DNA from: Pusillimonas sp. DMV24BSW_D | GTDB lineage: Bacteria > Pseudomonadota > Gammaproteobacteria > Burkholderiales > Burkholderiaceae_B | Length of the DNA: 64,000 nt | Direction: 5' to 3' | NCBI RefSeq assembly: GCF_011388195.1 | Contig: NZ_CP049990.1 | Coordinates: forward strand, 2,232,001-2,296,000 | In this document: in pieces, positions 28,516-37,870 of the stretch | Numbering within the stretch: position 1 is the stretch's first letter | Layout: every line of letters begins with the position of its first letter | Made by a program: the position numbers and the translations under genes | Notes under the pieces: generated by a model | Seen by the model: the letters and a program-made list of their open reading frames with translations, nothing else | Databases searched by the model: none | What the model was told of the DNA's origin: nothing

Positions 28516-29766
28516 ATGCTTAAACCCCGACTCTCTGGCTGGCAGAGAACCAGTGTTATTGTGCTTCTCTCGGCCGGCTTGCTTGCTGCGTGCAGTGAGG
28601 AGCCAGAACAGAAACAACAGGGAATGAAAATACCCGTCAATGTGGTTACTGTTGAGCCTACTTCAACCGAAGTAACGGTAAATTTGCCAGGGCGGGTTGA
28701 GGCCATTAAAGACGCACAAATCCGTGCACGGGTAAATGGCATTGTTACCGATATCAAATTCGAGCAAGGCGGCGATGTTGAGCAAGGTCAGTCGCTCTTT
28801 ACCATTGATCCCGCTCCTTATCAGGCGGTGCTCGACGGCGCCAAGGCACAGTTGTTGCAGGCACAAGCCGACGCCAAAAGCGCCCGCCTTCTCGCACAGC
28901 GCTACGCGCGTCTTGTTAAAGATAACGCAGTAAGCCGTCAGGAGTACGATAACGCTCAGGCCGCCGCCGCCCAGGCCGAGGCAGCAATTGCAGCAGGCAA
29001 AGCGGCTGTTCAATCGGCGCAAATTGATCTGGGCTACACCGAGGTTGTGTCGCCGATCGACGGTCGTATCGGCAAATCTTATGTTACTGAAGGGGCGTTG
29101 GTGAGCGCTACGCAGGCGACTCAGTTGGCTCTTGTGCAGCAACTCGACGAAGTTTATGTCGACATCACACGCTCAACATCAGAAGTCATGCAATTACGCA
29201 AGGCGCTGGAAAGCGGCATGCTTGAGCAAGCCCCCGATGGGTCGGCAAAGGTTGAAGTGATGCTTGAAGACGGCACACTGTATCCCGAGTCAGGCAAACT
29301 GTTGTTTTCCGGCGTTACCGTCGATCCAGCTACAGGTCAAGTCAGTTTGCGTGCGGTCTTTCCCAATAAGGATGAAATTCTGTTGCCCGGTATGTATGTG
29401 AGGGTGAAGCTTGGGCAGGGTGTTGATCGCAAGGCGCTTTTGGTGCCGCAGCAGGCTGTACAACGTAGCCCCGATGGCAGCAGCACACTGATGCTGGTGA
29501 AAGACGGCAAAGTGGCGGCAACACCGGTAACGGTTGGGCCGCTCCTCGATAACAAATGGTTGATTACCGACGGTTTATCGGCGGGCGACGTGGTTATTGT
29601 GGCGGGTTTCCAAAAAATTCGTCCTGGTGCGCCGGTGCAGCCGATTCCCTGGAATCCTGATCAACCGGCGGGTGCGGCGGCAGGGCAACAGCCTAATGGC
29701 GCGGCCAAGGCCACCCCGAAAGAGGGTGGCGGGCCTTCCGGTACTTCCGGCGAGTCCTCCAAATAA
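28516..29766 (+). CDS. RND efflux periplasmic adaptor (AcrA/MexA-like lipoprotein)
   Basis: A 416-residue membrane-fusion protein. The N-terminus has a signal sequence and lipobox LAAC (Cys26). The lipoyl/barrel-sandwich halves (RVEAIKDAQIRARVNGIV and ELGYTEV-like QIDLGYTEVVSPIDGRIGK) flank an Ala/Gln-rich coiled-coil hairpin, and a beta-barrel region follows. The C-terminus is a Gly/Pro/Ala-rich tail. The ATG at 28516 has GGAG at good spacing; an earlier in-frame codon would bury the signal peptide. It links the RND pump to the outer-membrane channel encoded below. No TetR-type repressor gene is adjacent. Confidence 0.93.
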   Translation: MLKPRLSGWQRTSVIVLLSAGLLAACSEEPEQKQQGMKIPVNVVTVEPTSTEVTVNLPGRVEAIKDAQIRARVNGIVTDIKFEQGGDVEQGQSLFTIDPAPYQAVLDGAKAQLLQAQADAKSARLLAQRYARLVKDNAVSRQEYDNAQAAAAQAEAAIAAGKAAVQSAQIDLGYTEVVSPIDGRIGKSYVTEGALVSATQATQLALVQQLDEVYVDITRSTSEVMQLRKALESGMLEQAPDGSAKVEVMLEDGTLYPESGKLLFSGVTVDPATGQVSLRAVFPNKDEILLPGMYVRVKLGQGVDRKALLVPQQAVQRSPDGSSTLMLVKDGKVAATPVTVGPLLDNKWLITDGLSAGDVVIVAGFQKIRPGAPVQPIPWNPDQPAGAAAGQQPNGAAKATPKEGGGPSGTSGESSK

Positions 29767-29829
29767 CGCACACCAACCCATGCGGGCGTCTTGGTATCGG
29801 CGCTCGGCGGACAGACAGAGATCCAGCAA

Positions 29830-32800
29830 ATGCCTCAGTTTTTTATTGAAAGACCTATTTTTGCGTGGGTGGTTGCGTTGGCCATCACCCTGGCCGGCCT
29901 GGTCGCGATTCCGAATATGGCGGTTTCGCAGTACCCCGACGTCGCGCCACCCGAAATTAGCATCCGTGCAACCTATCCCGGGGCGTCGGCTGAAGATGTG
30001 TCAACGACGGTTGCCAGCGTTATTGAAGATGAGCTTAACGGGGCAACGGGGCTGATTTATTACGAGTCAGTTAGTGATTCTTACGGTTCTGCTGAAATTA
30101 CCGCCACGTTTGCTCCTGGCACCGATCCTGACATGGCGCAGGTTGATGTACAGAATCGTATCTCTAATGTTACGGCGCAGTTGCCTGGGGCGGTAACGCA
30201 ACAGGGTTTGCAGATCCGTAAAAGTAACTCTAACTTTTTGTTGGTGGTGGCCCTGTCGTCCGATGATGGCTCCATGAGTCAGGTTGAGTTGGCCGATTAC
30301 ATCACCCGCAATATCCAGAACCCTATTTCAAGGGTGCCGGGCGTAGGTGATTTCCGTTTGTTTGCCGCGCCCCGTGCGATGCGCATTTGGGTCGATCCCG
30401 ACAAGCTCGTGGGTTTCAATTTAAGCATGGCCGAAGTGAATGCTGCGGTGGCTTCGCAGAATACGCTTGTTTCGGCGGGTATTCTGGGTGCGCCACCCAA
30501 CCCCAATTCACAGAGGGTGTCCGCTCCAATTGTCGTGAACGGTGAGTTGAAATCGGTTGAGCAGTTTGAAAATATTGTGCTGCGCTCAAATCTGGATGGT
30601 GCAACCGTCAAGCTTAAAGACGTTGCACGCGTTGAGATTGGTGAAGACAACTATCAGTTCGGTGCGCGTTTGAACGGCAAGCCAACGGCCGCCTTTGCCA
30701 TTTCCTTGGCGACCAACGCCAACGCTTTGTCGACTGCGGAAGGCATTAAACAAACCATGAAAGAACTCGAGCAGTTCTTTCCTGTCGGGGTGTCCTATTC
30801 CATTCCCTACGATACGACGCCCTATGTCCAGCTTTCCATTGAACAGGTCGTGCATACCTTGTTCGAAGCCATGGTGCTGGTGTTTCTTGTGATGTTCCTG
30901 TTCCTGCAGAACGTGCGCTATACGCTGATTCCGGCACTGGTGGTACCGGTGGCCGTGCTGGGCGCCTTCGCAGTCATGCTGGCGTTGGGCTTCTCAATTA
31001 ATGTTCTGACCATGTTTGCCATGGTGCTGGCAATCGGGATTCTCGTTGATGACGCCATTGTGGTGGTCGAAAACGTTGAAAGGGTGATGGTGGAGACCGG
31101 CAAGTCACCAAAAGAGGCAACGCGTCTTGCCATGCCTCAGATTAGCGGGGCTGTGGTCGGGATGACGCTGGTCTTGTCCACGGTCTTTTTCCCACTCGCT
31201 TTCATGAGTGGTTCCGTGGGCATTATTTATCGGCAGTTCGCCATCGCCATGGCGGTTTCCATTTTGTTTTCCGGTTTTTTGGCGCTCAGTTTTACGCCGG
31301 CTTTATGCGGCACCATTTTGAAGCCCGTTGCCAAGGGTTCGCACCAGGAAAAGAAAGGGTTTTTCGGCTGGTTTAATCGATCGTTTGACCGCGTAACGCA
31401 CCGGTATGAAGGTTGGGTGGGGCGAAGCTTAAAACGTACCGGTCGCCTGATGATTGTGTACCTTGTCCTCCTGGGCGCGCTGGGCTTCATGTACGATAAA
31501 TTGCCAACGTCGTTTTTACCTGATGAAGATCAGGGTTACTTGATTACGAATATCGAACTGCCCTCGGGTGCCACGGCCAACCGCTCAATGGATATCATTG
31601 AAAAAGTTGAAAAATATTTCAGTGAACAGCCGCAAGTGGCAAATATCGTTACAGTTCAGGGGTTCAGCTTTAACGGTAACGGTTTGAATGCCGCGTTGGC
31701 GTTCGTTCCGCTCAAGCCGTTTGACGAGCGTCCAGGGCCGGAAAATTCGGCGCAGACGGTGGCCGGGAAAGCCACCCAGTCGCTATTGTTCGGCTTGCCC
31801 GATTCCATGGTGTTTTCTTTGGTTCCCCCGGCAATTTCGTCATTGGGCAACGCAACGGGTTTCGACTTGCGTTTGCAGGACCGGGGCGGCTTGGGCCAGG
31901 CAACCTTAATGCAGTCGGCCCAGCAATTATTGCAACTCGCTAACGAGAGTTCGATATTAACGGACACCCGTATTACGGGACTGAGTCCTGGTCCGCAATT
32001 GAAGATTTCAATCGATCGGGATAAGGCTGCTGCGTTAGGGGTCAGTTTCAGCGAAGTGTCGACGATGCTCAGCACCGCGTTGGGCTCGTCTTATGTGTCC
32101 AAATTCCCGAACCAGGGACGCATGCAGAATGTTTGGGTTCAGGCAGAGGCTGATCACCGCATGAATATTAACGACATCATGACACTGAATGTGAAGAATG
32201 CCCAGGGCGGTATGGTTCCGATGTCGGCACTGGTTGATGTTGAATGGGACCAAGGGCCCGTGCAGGTGGTGCGCTATAACAGTTATGAGTCCGTTCGAAT
32301 CGGCGGGGGTGCCGCGGCGGGTTACTCCACGGGTGAAGCCATGGCGGAGGTGGAGCGCCTGATTCAACAACTGCCGCCTGGCATTGGCTTTGAGTGGACG
32401 GGTCTGTCTTATCAGGAACGGCAGGCAGGCGCACAATCATTGATTTTGATGGGTTTGGCCATGTTGGTTGTGTTCCTTTTGCTGGCGGCGCTTTATGAAA
32501 GCTGGGCAATTCCGTTGTCGGTGATGATGATGGTGCCTTTGGGCATGTTGGGTGCGGTGACACTGGTCAGTTTGCTGGGCATGTCGAACGATGTTTACTT
32601 CCAGGTCGGCATGATTACGGTCATGGGCTTGGCCGCCAAGAACGCAATTCTTATTGTTGAGTTCGCCAAAGACGCTTATGCAGATGGGAAAGGGCTTGTT
32701 GAGTCAACGATTGAGGCGGCTAAATTACGTTTCCGACCTATTCTCATGACGTCATTTGCATTCATGTTGGGCGTTGTACCGTTGGCAATTGCAACTGGGC

Positions 32801-33000
32801 CGAGTTCCGCCAGCCAGAATGCGGTAGGTCTAGGCGTATTGGGAGGCATGTTGGCGGCGACGCCGCTGGCAATGGTATTTGTACCCACGTTTTTCGTCGT
32901 TATTATGACGCTGTTCAAAACCCGTCCCAAGAAACTGGGTAAAACCGGGGGTGCGTCGCATTCGGAATCAGAAGCAGCTACATCGCAGGGGCAGTCATGA
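29830..33000 (+). CDS. RND multidrug efflux pump (HAE1/AcrB family)
   Basis: A 1,056-residue inner-membrane proton-driven drug exporter starting MPQFFIERPIFAWVVAL, as AcrB/MexB do. The proton-relay residues are present: two Asp in GILVDDAIVVVENVERV (transmembrane helix 4) and Lys in KNAILIVEFAKDA (helix 10). Length and the internal duplication are normal. The start at 29830 is preferred over an in-frame codon at 29791. The substrate range cannot be predicted. The stop overlaps the outer-membrane channel gene by four bases. Confidence 0.94.
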   Translation: MPQFFIERPIFAWVVALAITLAGLVAIPNMAVSQYPDVAPPEISIRATYPGASAEDVSTTVASVIEDELNGATGLIYYESVSDSYGSAEITATFAPGTDPDMAQVDVQNRISNVTAQLPGAVTQQGLQIRKSNSNFLLVVALSSDDGSMSQVELADYITRNIQNPISRVPGVGDFRLFAAPRAMRIWVDPDKLVGFNLSMAEVNAAVASQNTLVSAGILGAPPNPNSQRVSAPIVVNGELKSVEQFENIVLRSNLDGATVKLKDVARVEIGEDNYQFGARLNGKPTAAFAISLATNANALSTAEGIKQTMKELEQFFPVGVSYSIPYDTTPYVQLSIEQVVHTLFEAMVLVFLVMFLFLQNVRYTLIPALVVPVAVLGAFAVMLALGFSINVLTMFAMVLAIGILVDDAIVVVENVERVMVETGKSPKEATRLAMPQISGAVVGMTLVLSTVFFPLAFMSGSVGIIYRQFAIAMAVSILFSGFLALSFTPALCGTILKPVAKGSHQEKKGFFGWFNRSFDRVTHRYEGWVGRSLKRTGRLMIVYLVLLGALGFMYDKLPTSFLPDEDQGYLITNIELPSGATANRSMDIIEKVEKYFSEQPQVANIVTVQGFSFNGNGLNAALAFVPLKPFDERPGPENSAQTVAGKATQSLLFGLPDSMVFSLVPPAISSLGNATGFDLRLQDRGGLGQATLMQSAQQLLQLANESSILTDTRITGLSPGPQLKISIDRDKAAALGVSFSEVSTMLSTALGSSYVSKFPNQGRMQNVWVQAEADHRMNINDIMTLNVKNAQGGMVPMSALVDVEWDQGPVQVVRYNSYESVRIGGGAAAGYSTGEAMAEVERLIQQLPPGIGFEWTGLSYQERQAGAQSLILMGLAMLVVFLLLAALYESWAIPLSVMMMVPLGMLGAVTLVSLLGMSNDVYFQVGMITVMGLAAKNAILIVEFAKDAYADGKGLVESTIEAAKLRFRPILMTSFAFMLGVVPLAIATGPSSASQNAVGLGVLGGMLAATPLAMVFVPTFFVVIMTLFKTRPKKLGKTGGASHSESEAATSQGQS

Positions 33001-34451
33001 TCAAGCGTAATTTTCACTATCGGCTTTTACCGATCGCCGTTGCTCTCGTTCTGGCGGGTTGCTCCCTTTCGCCTGATTACAACCGACCCGCCGCTCCCGT
33101 GCCGGAGACGTATCCCAACGCTTCTGAAGGGTTGCAAGAGGAAAATGCCGTTCCAGCCGCCGATCTGGGCTGGCGGCAGTTTTTTCAAGACCCTCAGTTA
33201 AAAGCGCTGATTGAAATCGCACTCAATAACAATCGCGATTTGCGTGTGGCGATTGAAAGGGTCGAGGAGTCGCGCGCGTTGTACGGCATTCAGCAAAGTG
33301 ATCGCTTTCCCACCATTGGTGCCGGTGCCAATGCGTCAATTCAGCGTATGCCGGAAGAGTTGCGTGCCGGTGGGGCGTCTGCTCCCAGCGTAAGCCGTAT
33401 GTATCAGGCGGGTGTAGGGATTACGGCGTTTGAGCTGGATTTATTCGGTCGCGTTAAAAATTTAACCGAAGCCGCTTATCAACAGTATTTGGCCAGCGAG
33501 CAGGCACGGCGCACTGTGCATATTTCATTAATTGCGCAGGTTGCCGAAGCGTACTTTCGTTTGCGGGCAACCGAACTGCAGCGCCAGATCATCGAGCAAA
33601 CACTTAAATCGCGCAGCAATTCATACGACTTAATCAAAAAGCGTTTTGATATCGGCGTGGCCGGTTCACTCGACTTGTATCAGGCAAAAAGTCAGCTCGA
33701 TCAGGTGAGGTCGGACCTACAGGAAATTCGCCGTCTGGAGCAACAGGCACAAAATGCCTTGTTGTTGTTGCTGGGTGATACGCCGGGCCCAATGTTGCCT
33801 GAATCAGCACCGTTTAGTCGCGATCAACTGATGGCGCAAATCCCGGTCGGCCTGCCGTCTGATTTATTGACGCGCAGGCCCGACATTATTGCGGCGGAAA
33901 ATAATTTATTGGCGGCTAATGCCAATATTGGCGCGGCAAGGGCTGCGTTTTTCCCTAATATTTCGCTAACGGGCCTGCTCGGTTTTGCCAGTAACGCGAT
34001 GGGGGGGTTGTTCAGTGGCAGCAATCGTTTCTGGTCGTTTACGCCCGAGCTAACCATGCCGATTTTTGGTGGCGGTGTCAGCGGTAACCTTGATTTGGCA
34101 GAGGCACGCAAGAATATCGCGATAGCCCAGTACGAGAAAACGATTCAGGTGGCGTTTCGTGAGGTTGCCGACGCGCTTGCCGGTGAGGCAACCTATGCTG
34201 AACAGCTTGATGCATTGCGCGACTTGGAAGAGTCGGCCTCTGAGTCATTACGTATCGCACAACTGCGTTACGAGAACGGTATCGACAGTTTCCTGCAAGT
34301 ACAAACGGCTGAAGTGACGCTATACAACGCTCAACGTTTGTTTCTTGATACCGGCATGAATTCGCTCATGAATCGGGTTGAGTTATACAAGGCATTGGGT
34401 GGCGGTTGGAACGAAAATACGGTTCAAACTGATCAAGAGTCCTCAACATGA
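32997..34451 (+). CDS. outer-membrane efflux channel (OprM/NodT-type lipoprotein)
   Basis: A 484-residue TolC-like channel. The lipobox LAGC places the lipidated cysteine at residue 22, and two outer-membrane-efflux repeats follow, with the typical [32 protein letters not shown] start of the second repeat (here [12 protein letters not shown] onward). With the adaptor and pump it completes a tripartite exporter. It starts in a four-base overlap with the pump gene and ends in a four-base overlap with pdxJ. Confidence 0.93.
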   Translation: MIKRNFHYRLLPIAVALVLAGCSLSPDYNRPAAPVPETYPNASEGLQEENAVPAADLGWRQFFQDPQLKALIEIALNNNRDLRVAIERVEESRALYGIQQSDRFPTIGAGANASIQRMPEELRAGGASAPSVSRMYQAGVGITAFELDLFGRVKNLTEAAYQQYLASEQARRTVHISLIAQVAEAYFRLRATELQRQIIEQTLKSRSNSYDLIKKRFDIGVAGSLDLYQAKSQLDQVRSDLQEIRRLEQQAQNALLLLLGDTPGPMLPESAPFSRDQLMAQIPVGLPSDLLTRRPDIIAAENNLLAANANIGAARAAFFPNISLTGLLGFASNAMGGLFSGSNRFWSFTPELTMPIFGGGVSGNLDLAEARKNIAIAQYEKTIQVAFREVADALAGEATYAEQLDALRDLEESASESLRIAQLRYENGIDSFLQVQTAEVTLYNAQRLFLDTGMNSLMNRVELYKALGGGWNENTVQTDQESST

Positions 34452-35179
34452 TTGAATTGGGTGTCAATATCGACCACGTAGCGACGCTGCGTCAGCAGCG
34501 GCATACGACGTACCCCGACCCGATTCAAGCTGCCGTGCGCGCGGAGCAGGCGGGAGCCGATTTAATTACGCTACATTTGCGTGAAGATCGTCGCCATATT
34601 CAGGATGCCGATGTCTATGCTATTCGTCAGGTTCTGCTTACGCGAATGAACCTGGAATGTGCCATTACGGCTGAAATGCTTGATATCGCCTGCGCGGTGA
34701 AGCCCCATGATGTTTGCCTGGTGCCCGAAAAACGCGAAGAACTGACAACGGAAGGGGGCTTGAACGTTGTCGAGCATTTCAACCAGGTGCAGCATGCGGT
34801 AAACCAATTGCATCACCAGGGTATTCGAGTGTCGCTTTTCATCGATCCGGAGTCCGCTCAAATTGAAGCGGCGGCGAAAGCGGGCGCCCGAATTATAGAA
34901 TTGCACACAGGAAATTATGCCCATGCCGCCCAAGGGTCAAATGAGCAAAAACAAGAGCTGGAACGCACGCGTCGCGCCATTGCACATGGTGTATCGTTGG
35001 GGTTGCGCGTGAATGCCGGGCATGGTTTGCATTACGAAAATGTGCAGGCCATAGCGGCATTACCGGGGTTGGCCGAGTTGAATATCGGCCATGCCATTGT
35101 GGCCCGCGCGGTTTTTGACGGCTGGGAGAAAGCCATTCGCGATATGAAGGCGTTAATTATTCAAGGTAGTGCGGCTTAA
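34448..35179 (+). CDS. pdxJ: pyridoxine 5'-phosphate synthase PdxJ
   Basis: PdxJ condenses 1-deoxyxylulose 5-phosphate with 3-amino-2-oxopropyl phosphate to pyridoxine 5'-phosphate, the ring-forming step of vitamin B6 synthesis. The family opening [16 protein letters not shown], then [27 protein letters not shown] and [10 protein letters not shown] are present. Length is 243 residues. It starts within the end of the efflux channel gene (ATGA), so its translation is probably tied to the pump operon, which is unusual company for a B6 gene. The common neighbours recO and acpS are not here. Confidence 0.95.
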   Translation: MIELGVNIDHVATLRQQRHTTYPDPIQAAVRAEQAGADLITLHLREDRRHIQDADVYAIRQVLLTRMNLECAITAEMLDIACAVKPHDVCLVPEKREELTTEGGLNVVEHFNQVQHAVNQLHHQGIRVSLFIDPESAQIEAAAKAGARIIELHTGNYAHAAQGSNEQKQELERTRRAIAHGVSLGLRVNAGHGLHYENVQAIAALPGLAELNIGHAIVARAVFDGWEKAIRDMKALIIQGSAA

Positions 35180-35215
35180 GTCGCACGCTTGAGCGTTGAA
35201 ACAAAGGAATTGAGC

Positions 35216-35788
35216 ATGTCTACTTCTGCGGTGGATTATTTATTATCACGGCGATCCGTTAAGTTTGTTCAAGCGCCGGCACCGTCTGAGCAGCAATTGG
35301 AACAGATTTTGCAGGCGGCCATGTCAGCCCCCGATCATGGACGTTTGCGGCCCTGGCGTTTTTCGCTTATTCAGGGCGATGCCATTATGAAACTGGCCGA
35401 TTTGTCGATTGAGGCAACCCGCCGCGCCGGTAAGCCGCTTACCGATGAGAAAGAGGCGTCGATACGCAAATGGCTGTCGAAAGTTCCTTTGCTGATAGCC
35501 ATTGCATGCCGGATCGATCATAGCAATACCCGTATTCCCGAGCACGAGCGGATGCTGGCGGTTGGTGCCGCCGTCATGAATATGCTTAATGCGATTCACA
35601 TGCAAGGCTATGGTGCATTCTGGAGTACCGGGCTTGGAACTTATGTTGATGAAGTGAATGAAGCGTTGGGTTTCGACGGCCTCGATTATCGTTTTATGGG
35701 TTATCTGGCAGTGGGAACACCGATCGAACCCGCAACGGCTGCGCCTGAACGTCCTGATTTCAAGGAGTTCGTGACCGAGTGGAAATGA
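35216..35788 (+). CDS. YdjA-like nitroreductase family protein
   Basis: A 190-residue FMN-dependent oxidoreductase. The YdjA-type pattern is LLSRRSVKFVQAPAPSEQQL with SAPDHGRLRPWRF for FMN phosphate and ring contacts, and a central GAAVMNMLNAIHMQGYG helix. Such enzymes reduce nitroaromatics or related electron acceptors; the natural substrate is unknown. AAAGGA precedes the ATG at 35216. The stop overlaps the start of the disulfide reductase gene (ATGA), so the two may form a redox pair. Confidence 0.85.
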   Translation: MSTSAVDYLLSRRSVKFVQAPAPSEQQLEQILQAAMSAPDHGRLRPWRFSLIQGDAIMKLADLSIEATRRAGKPLTDEKEASIRKWLSKVPLLIAIACRIDHSNTRIPEHERMLAVGAAVMNMLNAIHMQGYGAFWSTGLGTYVDEVNEALGFDGLDYRFMGYLAVGTPIEPATAAPERPDFKEFVTEWK

Positions 35789-37203
35789 AGCATTTGAATA
35801 CCGATATCGCCATCATAGGGGCGGGAACGGCCGGTATGTCGGCCTACCGAACCGTGAAGGCGTCTGGTTTGGCGTGTTTGCTGATTGAGGGTGGCCCATA
35901 CGGTACAACTTGTGCCCGAGTCGGTTGCATGCCTTCAAAATTGCTTATTGCAGCGGCGGAAGCTGCACATCATGCACGCCATACTGCAGAATTCGGTGTT
36001 CATGTTCAAGGCGAGGTTCAGGTTAACGGACGCGAGGTCATGAGTCGTGTCCGGCGTGAGCGCGATCGATTCGTGGGGTTTGTCCTTGAAGCTGTTCAGG
36101 GGTTTGACCCGGCCGATCGTTTGCTGGGCTCTGCGCGATTTCTGTCCAACACAGAACTGCAGGTCGGCAATCATACCCGCGTTACGGCTTCACGCATTAT
36201 TATCGCTACCGGCTCGTCACCCGTCATCCCGCCCATGTATCAGGGCCTGGGAGATCGTTTGGTGGTGAATGATGATGTATTCAACTGGGAAAAGCTGCCT
36301 GAAAGTGTGCTTGTTGTGGGCCCGGGTGTTATTGGTATGGAATTGGGGCAGGCATTGTCACGTCTTGGGGTGCGTGTTCAACTGGTGGGGCGCAGCCCGT
36401 CGGTAGGCGGAATTGCCGACCCACGGGTGCTGGAATCGGCGTTGGCGGCGTTTCACAACGAGTTGAGCCTTGCACCGTGCGCTGAAGTTCATTCGGTTGA
36501 GAAGCAGACGCATGGTGTGCGTGTGTGCTTTACGCCTAAAGGCGGCGCACGGCGCGAAGAAACCTATGAGTATGTGTTGATGGCGGTGGGGCGTAGTCCT
36601 AATCTCGACTCGCTCGAACTCGCTAACACCTCAGCGCATTTCAATGACCGGGAAAAGCCGGTTTTTGACACCGGTACTTTACAGATCAAAGACACACCTA
36701 TTTTTCTCGCCGGCGATGTGAACGGCCAAATGCCGCTTTTGCATGAGGCGGCGGACGATGGGCGTTTTGCCGCGTTGAATGCCGTTCATTATCCCCAAGT
36801 TGAAGCGTTCAAACGGCGGGCGCCCGTTTCCGTGGTCTTTACGGACCCGCAGCTAATGTGGGTGGGCCGGCGCTTTAATCAATTGGACCCTGCCGAAACA
36901 GTTGTGGGGGAGGCGAGTTTTGCCAACCAGGGGCGAGCTCGTGTCATTCTTAAAAATAAAGGGTTGCTGCGCGTTTATGCTGATCGCTGTTCCGGGCAAT
37001 TTCTGGGCGCCGAAATGGCAGGGCCGGCTGCTGAACATCTGGCTCATCTTTTAGCCTGGTCTCATCAGCAAAAGCTCACCATCAGGCAAATGCTGGCAAT
37101 GCCGTTTTATCATCCAGTTATCGAGGAAGGCTTACGTACGGCCTTGCGCGACGCCGACGGCCAAGTGTGTTGTGATCCCGCTGACCCTTCGGTAGGCGGC
37201 TAG
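35785..37203 (+). CDS. pyridine nucleotide-disulfide oxidoreductase (Lpd/MerA-like) with C-terminal Cys-Cys
   Basis: A 472-residue flavoprotein. It has an FAD motif IIGAGTAGMSA, the redox-active disulfide CARVGC (Cys43, Cys48), a central NAD(P) site (VVGPGVIGMELGQALSRLG) and a C-terminal dimer domain with the His-Glu dyad HPVIEE (His443, Glu448). It differs from the pyruvate dehydrogenase E3 in this window: there is no lipoyl domain, and the protein ends with vicinal cysteines (Cys462-Cys463), a feature best known from mercuric reductase. The physiological acceptor is unknown. Coupled to the nitroreductase by a four-base overlap; convergent with the sco gene. Confidence 0.85.
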   Translation: MKHLNTDIAIIGAGTAGMSAYRTVKASGLACLLIEGGPYGTTCARVGCMPSKLLIAAAEAAHHARHTAEFGVHVQGEVQVNGREVMSRVRRERDRFVGFVLEAVQGFDPADRLLGSARFLSNTELQVGNHTRVTASRIIIATGSSPVIPPMYQGLGDRLVVNDDVFNWEKLPESVLVVGPGVIGMELGQALSRLGVRVQLVGRSPSVGGIADPRVLESALAAFHNELSLAPCAEVHSVEKQTHGVRVCFTPKGGARREETYEYVLMAVGRSPNLDSLELANTSAHFNDREKPVFDTGTLQIKDTPIFLAGDVNGQMPLLHEAADDGRFAALNAVHYPQVEAFKRRAPVSVVFTDPQLMWVGRRFNQLDPAETVVGEASFANQGRARVILKNKGLLRVYADRCSGQFLGAEMAGPAAEHLAHLLAWSHQQKLTIRQMLAMPFYHPVIEEGLRTALRDADGQVCCDPADPSVGG

Positions 37204-37208
37204 GTTTG

Positions 37209-37868
37209 TTATTGCAATAAAGTACGTACGCCGTCGGTTAATACGTCAACCGATTCGGAGTCGGCGGCAAGGTAACGCGCTTTGCCATTTTCATCGAAAA
37301 TATAAATGCCGCGGCTATGTGCAACCTCGTAGCGCTCCGGGTCGTTGTTGCTGGGTTCTTCTATTTGATAGGCAACCCGGTAGCGCCGTGCGACGTCGGC
37401 TATTTGTTTTTCAGAGCCGGTTAAACCGATGGCGTGACTGTCGAACGCCTGCACATATGCTTGCAGTTTTTCCGCGGTGTCACGGTGAGGGTCGACACTG
37501 ATGAATAAAATACGAACGTGCTCGGCGTCGGGCCCCAGCTTTTGCATAACCTGTGCCAATTGCGCCATGGTAGTGGGGCATATGTCTGGGCAACTGGCAT
37601 AGCCGAAGAACAACATAACGATATTGCCTCGGAAAGCCTGTGCGGTTAACGGTTCGTTATTCGGGCCGATCAGCTCAAACCTTAAGTCGGGCAAAAAGCC
37701 GCGAATGTTGTGTAAGCGGGTAGTTTCTTCCTTGGCGTTGACTGTCTCGACAGGGTTCGCTTGTGCGGTTGTCGTCGGCATGGTCAGGAAAATAGCGCTC
37801 GCCAGGATTACGCCAATTATGCCGGCGGAGTAACGCTGGGGTGAAAGCCTTAAAAATGTGCGTTTCAT
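37209..37868 (-). CDS. SCO1/SenC family copper chaperone/thioredoxin-like protein
   Basis: A 219-residue protein with an N-terminal membrane anchor or signal (about residues 15-38) and a thioredoxin fold. The copper ligands of Sco proteins are present: Cys93 and Cys97 in CPDIC and His184 in VAHSRG. Sco proteins load the CuA centre of cytochrome oxidase or act in periplasmic redox defence. The start at 37868 (MKRTFLRL) lies two bases beyond the prlC stop, so it is the last gene of the sensor-regulator-folD-prlC operon. No oxidase genes are nearby. Confidence 0.88.
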   Translation of the reverse strand: MKRTFLRLSPQRYSAGIIGVILASAIFLTMPTTTAQANPVETVNAKEETTRLHNIRGFLPDLRFELIGPNNEPLTAQAFRGNIVMLFFGYASCPDICPTTMAQLAQVMQKLGPDAEHVRILFISVDPHRDTAEKLQAYVQAFDSHAIGLTGSEKQIADVARRYRVAYQIEEPSNNDPERYEVAHSRGIYIFDENGKARYLAADSESVDVLTDGVRTLLQ

Positions 37869-37870
37869 TA

